From the NCBI GenBank assembly GCA_030680795.1, contig JAUXUL010000011.1, forward strand, positions 1-64,000: DNA of 64,000 nt, read 5' to 3'. The position numbers were made by a program, and so were the translations under genes. Shown one piece after another: positions 58,911 through 64,000 of this stretch (position 1 is its first letter; every line of letters begins with the position of its first letter). The stretch comes from Anaerolineales bacterium. Its GTDB lineage: Bacteria > Chloroflexota > Anaerolineae > Anaerolineales > Villigracilaceae. The notes beneath the pieces were generated by a model, which made no database searches, was not told the DNA's origin, and worked only from the letters and a program-made list of their open reading frames with translations.

Positions 58911-58995
58911 GGGGGATTCCAGCCACCAGTTGATTCACGCTGCTGCATGGAACCTGGACCTTGATATTTGGAACTCGACACCTGACACCTGGCAC

Positions 58996-61089
58996 TTAAT
59001 CACCTGACACTTGGGTAATGACCTTCTGAAACGCCCGCAGCAAAGTCCCGCGTTGCTCGAAGCCAGTCTCACTTAGATCTGCGATTGCCAAAAATATTTT
59101 TTCGCGGCATCGGCTGAGCAATCCGCCCGCCAGACGCGCAAGCGATTTTGTTTCCGCGTTGACTTCATCTGTGTCCATCCACATGCGGCCAGCCTCCCAA
59201 TGACGGGATAACACATAAGGCTGTGTGAGCGGTTGCGAGAGGCGTTGTACCCATCCGTTTGAACCGGGGTCGAGCCAGAATTGAATTTTCACAGATCGGT
59301 TCATCATTAAGAAGGTATGCGCAGGCGCAATCAGAATTGCATCTTTATCTTCGTTTCGCCATGATTCCAAATATTGAGCGGCGATCACACCTTCTTCAAG
59401 CATGGCAAAGTATTCGCGTCCGAGGTCGAAGGAGGGGCTGTCCATGTTTACATACGAAGGTTCCATTGCATTGCGAAACTTCTTCATGGATTCGATCAAA
59501 CTCGCCGCCACACGCACTGCGTCCAAATTCAAATGGAAGCCGTAATCAGGCTGCGAGATCACTTCACCGAATAATTTCCGCAGGAAGAAATCCACAGGCA
59601 GGGGATTGTTTGAACGATACTCTTCCAGCCAGTTTCGTAAATTGGTATAGCGCGAGCCGAGAGAATAGGTAATGCGCTCCTGTGTTTCTGATTTTATTTC
59701 GTCGAAGGTGGATAGCCGAAAATCTTTTGACTGATAAACAATTTCAGTTAAGAGTTGTGCGCGGATTAAATCCGTGTTCAAAGCGAACATGAGCGCGTGA
59801 GACACGTCAAATTTTGTGGGGCGGATATTCCAATGCGGATGCGCCAGCGCAGAAAGTGTAAGTAATGTTTTGCTCGCGGTTTCATCACGCAATGAACGTG
59901 ACGGGCGGTGCGTGCGCCAGGGAATTTTTGCTTCCTCCAGGCGGTTTGTAATTGAAAAACGTAATGCGTCTGAAAGATACGGCGCCAGGATGACGATCTC
60001 TGAAGGTGAAATACCATCCTCTTCAACCAATGACTTAACCCTGCTTGTGATCTCATCCAGCATTTCAGGGTAATAATGTGAAAGGATGAATTCCAGGGTA
60101 TGGTTTGTATCCATAGCTGGAAAGGATTCAGCTCTTATCGCAGAGACAAGCGAGTTGGATAATTGGACGACATTTTCTGATGAGACGAATGATTCGTTGA
60201 ACTCGATGACTTGACCACACCCTTCGCTCAATGCCGCGCCTGTAACTGCATCGCCTCCGAGGAAACTTCGATACCCCGCATTATTGTCGTAGATCAATAG
60301 GGCCGAGTCAAAATCTGCGAGCCATTCCCCGATCATGTCATGTGCGCGAGGGATGTCTTCCTCCACGTTGTCATAAATGAGGTGATGATATGTATTCAAA
60401 AGATACGCGCGGACTTGCTCCTGCGGCCACAAAATATCGGTAAAGATTTCGAGCTGAAGAGAGAAATCCAGCAGGTTATGATTCAGGCAGTATTCACGGA
60501 AGAGGGTTGCGCATTCCTGAGTGTCCGCGTAGATGCGCCGTTGGGCTGGGTCGCCAAACCAGGCTGAGTCCAGCCGCGAGCCGATCTCTGTATATGGAAA
60601 GCCAACCACTGCGGCTTTGTTTAAATTGTCCAGGATCTGGGAATACAGGCGGTTGCGATTGATGGTCAGGGATTGAAAGTATCCCTTTTCTTCGAGTAAG
60701 GGGCGCACAAGATAAGCCATGTAATATTGCGCGGTTTCAAGTGTGAGAAATAGCGGGGGCAGTTCTGGAATTTTGAATCCAGCCGCTTCTGCCGCGATGG
60801 GCCAGAACAAGTCACACATGCGTTTGGCAAGACCGCCAATCGTGGCGGATGTCACCTCTCCGCCAGCGTGTCGCTCGGGGCTGTAAAGCAGATCCAGATA
60901 TGGCTCTTGTAGAGTCCTCTGGGGCGTGAGCATGAGAATGGAATTGGCTGGGACGCCCTGTGCGAGCAAGTATCGCATGCGCTCAACGCCTGCCGTAGTT
61001 TTCCCCGTCCCGGCCGCGCCCGAGACGAAGAGTTTAAGGTCAAGGGGAGATTCAATGATCTGACGCTGAAGCAGGTTGAGGGTAGGCAT
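58996..61089 (-). CDS. UvrD-like superfamily 1 helicase, degenerate motif II
   Basis: The 697-residue protein has Walker A SGAAGTGKTTAGV and the AddB/UvrD-like body. At motif II it reads LIYDNVEEDI in place of DExxD, so ATP hydrolysis may be weak or absent; motif III and VI are also degenerate. A similar division of labour is known for AddAB and related pairs. The active helicase gene (50914) is the next minus-strand helicase, beyond the inserted island, so the two may have been neighbours. The end lies inside a short repeat. Confidence 0.7.
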   Translation of the reverse strand: MPTLNLLQRQIIESPLDLKLFVSGAAGTGKTTAGVERMRYLLAQGVPANSILMLTPQRTLQEPYLDLLYSPERHAGGEVTSATIGGLAKRMCDLFWPIAAEAAGFKIPELPPLFLTLETAQYYMAYLVRPLLEEKGYFQSLTINRNRLYSQILDNLNKAAVVGFPYTEIGSRLDSAWFGDPAQRRIYADTQECATLFREYCLNHNLLDFSLQLEIFTDILWPQEQVRAYLLNTYHHLIYDNVEEDIPRAHDMIGEWLADFDSALLIYDNNAGYRSFLGGDAVTGAALSEGCGQVIEFNESFVSSENVVQLSNSLVSAIRAESFPAMDTNHTLEFILSHYYPEMLDEITSRVKSLVEEDGISPSEIVILAPYLSDALRFSITNRLEEAKIPWRTHRPSRSLRDETASKTLLTLSALAHPHWNIRPTKFDVSHALMFALNTDLIRAQLLTEIVYQSKDFRLSTFDEIKSETQERITYSLGSRYTNLRNWLEEYRSNNPLPVDFFLRKLFGEVISQPDYGFHLNLDAVRVAASLIESMKKFRNAMEPSYVNMDSPSFDLGREYFAMLEEGVIAAQYLESWRNEDKDAILIAPAHTFLMMNRSVKIQFWLDPGSNGWVQRLSQPLTQPYVLSRHWEAGRMWMDTDEVNAETKSLARLAGGLLSRCREKIFLAIADLSETGFEQRGTLLRAFQKVITQVSGD

Positions 61090-61197
61090 GAAGCGAGGGT
61101 ACAGGATGGAGATTGATTTGTCAATAAGAAGACCACTGACTAGACCGAGAACGATCCTTTGTCAATTGGCAGTGGTCAATTGACTATCGTCAAAACT

Positions 61198-61869
61198 TTA
61201 ATTCAAATACTTTGCGAAGAATTTTTTCGCGCGTTCCCATGCATCCTTCGATGCCTCGGGTATGTAAACCTGCGGGTCGCTGTTGCGGAAGAAGGCGTGA
61301 CCTGAATTTGGATACATAATGATCTCATGTTCCACACCGACCTCATCCAGAAGTGTATCGAATTCTTTCACAGTTCCAGAGGGAATGGAAACATCTGCAT
61401 CGCCGAAAAAACCAAGCACGGGCGCTTTTAGATTTGCGCGCAATTGATCGAAGACGGTCTGCATCCCGCCGCCATAGAAAGTGCAAACCGCATCAAGGGG
61501 ACGCGTTGTACTTAATAGAAGCGACATGCGCCCGCCGAAACAAAATCCCACACTGCCGATCCTGCCGTTGCAATCGGGGTGAAATTTCAATGCATCAAAA
61601 AGCGATTCCAAATCTTTGTGTGCGTCGGGACCATACTTCTGCACAAGTTTCGCGGCAGTATCGCCATCGCCGGGTTGGGCAAGTTCACCATGATAAAGGT
61701 CGGGCGCGAAGGCGAGGTAACCTTCCTTTGCAAAACGGTCTGCAATGGATTTGGTCTGTTCATCCAAGCCCCACCACTCCTGAATGACGATCACTGCGGG
61801 CCACGGAGTTTTGCTTTTTGGTTTTGCGAGATGACCTTGCACGGAACCGAGTTGAATGAGTCCGTTCAT
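61198..61869 (-). CDS. Dienelactone hydrolase family protein
   Basis: The 223-residue alpha/beta hydrolase has the nucleophile Cys in GSVGFCFGGRMS, Asp in GFFGDADVSIP and His in NSGHAFF, the DLH triad. The oxyanion region VIQEWWGLDE is also typical. It splits lactones or related esters. AAGGAGAATATCTA supports ATG 61869; the track start is 27 codons early. It lies alone downstream of the divergent rplU promoter. Confidence 0.92.
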   Translation of the reverse strand: MNGLIQLGSVQGHLAKPKSKTPWPAVIVIQEWWGLDEQTKSIADRFAKEGYLAFAPDLYHGELAQPGDGDTAAKLVQKYGPDAHKDLESLFDALKFHPDCNGRIGSVGFCFGGRMSLLLSTTRPLDAVCTFYGGGMQTVFDQLRANLKAPVLGFFGDADVSIPSGTVKEFDTLLDEVGVEHEIIMYPNSGHAFFRNSDPQVYIPEASKDAWERAKKFFAKYLN

Positions 61870-62093
61870 TAGATATTCTCCTTGTTTTGGATAATGATAA
61901 TTCAGGATACAGTGGAAGAACAGCTTTGTCAACAAGGGCAAAATTCTCAATTTGAAAACCGAACATCCACAGATTAGACAGATTTAACAGATTTTCACAC
62001 GCTTTCTGCATAATTTGCCTGTACCGTGCTCAGGCGTGCGTGCGAAATCTGTGGATGATAAAACCATATTGGGAATTTTCCGTGCGAGAATCG

Positions 62094-62123
62094 TTGACAG
62101 GTGCGCCCACTCGCATGTATAAT
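62094..62123 (+). promoter_or_regulatory. Consensus promoter of rplU-rpmA
   Basis: TTGACA at 62094-62099 and TATAAT at 62118-62123, 18 bases apart, with TG before the -10. It lies 156 bases before the rplU ATG. The rest of the 61951-62278 gap holds nothing else that I can name. Confidence 0.88.
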
Positions 62124-62136
62124 ATCAGCCGCTTCA

Positions 62137-62159
62137 GCCCCGGAGGTTAGAACCGGGGC
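62137..62159 (+). promoter_or_regulatory. Hairpin in the rplU 5' leader
   Basis: GCCCCGG and CCGGGGC form a 7-bp stem just after the promoter. It may be a leader element by which L21 or another factor regulates the operon. The remaining leader also pairs in part (GAACGCGCGGCG region). Confidence 0.5.
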
Positions 62160-62278
62160 AGTTGTCTGTAAATAACCCAGCTTCCCCACAGTTCGGCGTA
62201 GACCTGCCCTGAGTTCATTGAATGGGTGTAAGGATCCGCGGAACGCGCGGCGAAGTGAATGACTGGAGATCATAAATA

Positions 62279-62854
62279 ATGAGAACTGCTATTGTTGAAA
62301 GTGGCGGCAAGCAATACCGCGCCGTCGAAGGCTCCACCATTGATGTGGATCGCCTTGCCCATGAAGTAGGCAAAAAGTTTGACTTTGAACGCGTCCTGCT
62401 GATGGTTGACGAAGACGTGGTCATGGTTGGGACTCCCACCGTGGGTGAGATCAAGGTTTCTGCCACAGTTGTGGAACATGTCAAAGGCCCCAAGGTTACC
62501 TCTTTCAAATATCGCCCCAAGAAGCGCATCCGTGTAAAGGGTGGGCATCGTCATCAATATACCCGTTTGATGATCGATTTCATTGGCAAGCCCGGTGAAG
62601 TACGCAAGGTTGCCAAGAAAGAGACCGCAGCCAAGGTTGAAATAGACGAAGTGACCGAGGTGAAGGAAAAAGCCAGGGTCGAGAAGCAGGCCAAAGCGCC
62701 GAAAGAAGCGGCGAAGAAATCCGAAAAAGCGACCGTGAAGAAGTCTGAAAAAGCGACCGTGAAGAAATCCGAAAAAGGGCCCGCGAAGAAGACTGCGGTA
62801 ACAAAAAAACCGACTTCCAAGTCGTCTACAGCCAAGAAGACTGAAAAGAAGTAG
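62279..62854 (+). CDS. rplU: Ribosomal protein L21 with lysine-rich repeat tail
   Basis: The first 102 residues are L21 (MRTAIVESGGKQYRAVEGST, then KGGHRHQYTRLMI), which binds 23S rRNA. The remaining 89 residues form a Lys/Ala/Glu-rich tail with three KKSEKATV-type repeats. Such a tail, also seen in S20 here, is disordered and likely binds nucleic acid. GACTGGAGATCATAAATA precedes the ATG. It is first in the rplU-rpmA-L31 operon. Confidence 0.95.
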   Translation: MRTAIVESGGKQYRAVEGSTIDVDRLAHEVGKKFDFERVLLMVDEDVVMVGTPTVGEIKVSATVVEHVKGPKVTSFKYRPKKRIRVKGGHRHQYTRLMIDFIGKPGEVRKVAKKETAAKVEIDEVTEVKEKARVEKQAKAPKEAAKKSEKATVKKSEKATVKKSEKGPAKKTAVTKKPTSKSSTAKKTEKK

Positions 62855-62866
62855 AGTGAGGTAGAA

Positions 62867-63127
62867 ATGGCACATAAAACAGGCGGCGGATCAACCCGCA
62901 ACGGCCGTGACAGTAACTCCCAACGCCTGGGTGTAAAGCGTTACGCCGGCCAATTTGTCCTTTCTGGCAATATTCTTGTGCGCCAACGCGGCACCAGGAT
63001 CAAGCCAGGTATTAATGTATTGGTTGGAAAAGATGATACCTTGTTCGCGATTGCGGACGGGATCGTGATGTTCGATGTTGTGCATGGCCGCAAGCGTGTC
63101 AATATCGTCCCCGCTAAGGTTGAATAA
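62867..63127 (+). CDS. rpmA: Ribosomal protein L27
   Basis: The 86-residue protein is standard L27 ([20 protein letters not shown]), without the N-terminal extension that some firmicutes remove by cleavage. It reaches the peptidyl transferase centre. It follows rplU by 12 bases, the usual order, with GAGGTAGAA before the ATG. The L31 fusion gene begins after one base. Confidence 0.97.
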   Translation: MAHKTGGGSTRNGRDSNSQRLGVKRYAGQFVLSGNILVRQRGTRIKPGINVLVGKDDTLFAIADGIVMFDVVHGRKRVNIVPAKVE

Positions 63128-63128
63128 G

Positions 63129-63635
63129 ATGAAAGCAGAAATCCATCCTACAGTTTATGAAGCGAACGTGTCCTGCGCTTCGTGTGGTAAAGCGTGGGTG
63201 ACCACTTCCACCAAAAAAGAATTGCGCATTGACGTGTGTTCGAATTGTCACCCCTTCTTTACCGGTGAGTCTTCAAGGCTTCTTGATGTTGAAGGTCAGG
63301 TGGACCGCTTCTACAAGAAACTTTCTGCCCGCCAGACCTATGTGGAACAGCAAAAATCCAAGGAAGAGTCTTTGACTTCCCCTGATCGCTCGATTGACGA
63401 TCTTGGCCTCGCACCTCGTGCAGTGGATGCGCTCAAGAAAGCCGGCCTTTTGACCATTGGTCAGATCATTGCAAAACTTGGCGAAGGCGATGCCTCGCTT
63501 TTGGAGATCGCTGGCTTTGGTCAGTCTTCATTGACTGCAGCCAAGAAGAAACTGCGCTCGCTGGGATTTGAAATTCCAGAAGTACTCAAGTCTTCCAAGG
63601 TCAAAAAAGCCGCTGAATCCGAAGCAGGTGAGTAG
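63129..63635 (+). CDS. rpmE: Ribosomal protein L31 fused to an RNA polymerase alpha-CTD-like domain
   Basis: The 168-residue protein begins as L31: [20 protein letters not shown] with zinc cysteines 16, 19, 37 and 40 ([10 protein letters not shown]). After about residue 85 comes [20 protein letters not shown], then [20 protein letters not shown] and [19 protein letters not shown]. That is the helix-hairpin-helix pattern of RNA polymerase alpha C-terminal domains. L31 is usually about 70 residues. The track ORF starts earlier inside rpmA; ATG 63129 is correct as it begins the L31 domain. It is co-transcribed with rpmA. Confidence 0.88.
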   Translation: MKAEIHPTVYEANVSCASCGKAWVTTSTKKELRIDVCSNCHPFFTGESSRLLDVEGQVDRFYKKLSARQTYVEQQKSKEESLTSPDRSIDDLGLAPRAVDALKKAGLLTIGQIIAKLGEGDASLLEIAGFGQSSLTAAKKKLRSLGFEIPEVLKSSKVKKAAESEAGE

Positions 63636-63690
63636 GTTTTTCCCCCTACGGGGGACTTTGTCAGAGATAGGTTTCTCAGGTAAACTAGAC

Positions 63691-63720
63691 AGGCAGATGC
63701 ACAAAGCGTCTGCCTGTTTT
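63691..63720 (+). terminator. Rho-independent terminator of the rplU operon
   Basis: AGGCAGATGC and GCGTCTGCCT form a 10-bp stem with one G-U pair and a 5-base loop, followed by GTTTT. A smaller CCCCC/GGGGG hairpin lies earlier at 63641. Confidence 0.8.
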
Positions 63721-63840
63721 CATAATTCAGCTATCCCGAATCCCCGGCCCTTCCCCCGAAGGGGATTAGGGTAGGGCCGTAACATTAGATTATGAGCAAA
63801 ATCACCAATACCCTTTCTGAATGAAAGGGGGAGAGGTTTT

Positions 63841-64000
63841 ATGAAGCATACCCATGGTTTAATTGAGGTTATCTGTGGTTCAATGTTCAGCGGCAAGACG
63901 GATGAACTGATCCGCAGGCTTGTAAGAGCAACAATCGCGAGGCAAAAAGTACAGGTGTTCAAGCCTGCTATTGACGTGCGTTACACAATTGAAAAAGTGG
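63841..64000 (+). CDS. tdk: Thymidine kinase (partial, runs off the window)
   Basis: The 53 codons present read [19 protein letters not shown], the type II thymidine kinase P-loop, followed by [13 protein letters not shown]. It phosphorylates thymidine in the salvage pathway. GGGGGAGAGGTTTT precedes the ATG at 63841. The ORF track does not list it because it is cut by the window end. Confidence 0.93.
   Translation, partial: MKHTHGLIEVICGSMFSGKTDELIRRLVRATIARQKVQVFKPAIDVRYTIEKV

Noticed and set aside
1-64000. tRNA or rRNA genes
   Set aside because: I saw no TTCGANTC-type T-arm within a plausible cloverleaf and no rRNA-like sequence; a tRNAscan-SE run would settle this.

Overview
The window looks like one contig of an Anaerolineae-type Chloroflexota bacterium (inference). 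It has moderate GC and mostly housekeeping genes on the minus strand. It also carries lineage-like features such as a Thr/Pro-rich LysM anchor protein, a COG2403-type GTPase, a DapB-like/GatCAB cluster, lysine-rich tails on S20 and L21, and many short dispersed palindromes. I found no rRNA, tRNA or CRISPR.

Layout. 0-7.8 kb: the end of an IS30-like transposase, then ruvC-yebC, an MFS carrier, an SbcD-like nuclease, two gene remnants, a P1 peptidase coupled to an ATP-grasp protein, and a SlyD-type FKBP. 7.8-10.4 kb: a SIR2-domain protein (defence candidate) between two copies of a direct repeat and next to a broken transposase. 10.4-21.6 kb: obgE, COG2403 GTPase, argS, rpsT, LysM protein, uvrA, then on the plus strand an ECF sigma factor, DegV and a one-TM protein. 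22-30.6 kb (plus): lipoprotein S41 protease, YHS protein, AAA ATPase, glycerophosphodiesterase and a GH3-like protein, with a GT2 on minus. 31-37 kb (minus): glnA, EamA exporter, Ada-like methyltransferase, about 1 kb with two candidate structured RNAs (one 6S-like), and asnS.

37-45.4 kb is a translation operon: aspS, a dapB-like gene, gatC, gatA and gatB. It is preceded by what reads as a complete ribosome-mediated attenuator: promoter, a 26-codon leader peptide with the run NNDNNNDD, and mutually exclusive 1:2, 2:3 and 3:4 stems ending in a terminator. AspS carries His31 and a Gly at the second position linked to non-discriminating enzymes. The operon could therefore make Asn-tRNA(Asn) by transamidation and sense both Asp- and Asn-tRNA charging. 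A duplicated 3' end of gatB flanks an inserted retropepsin-like gene pair.

45-50 kb is an accessory zone of small genes (immunity-like protein, HicB, VapBC, F420-type nitroreductase, DUF4258/YgiT pair) separated by about ten copies of one palindromic, terminator-like repeat. 50-61 kb holds two UvrD-like helicase genes, one coupled to a PIN-like gene and carrying an in-frame repeat insertion. Between the helicases is an AT-richer island with a five-gene operon: EboE-like TIM barrel, LuxS, EboD/EEVS-like sugar phosphate cyclase, UbiG-like methyltransferase and UbiA-like prenyltransferase. It resembles part of the ebo pathway with unusual extra enzymes. 61-64 kb: dienelactone hydrolase, then rplU-rpmA and an L31 protein fused to an RNA polymerase alpha-CTD-like domain, and the start of tdk.
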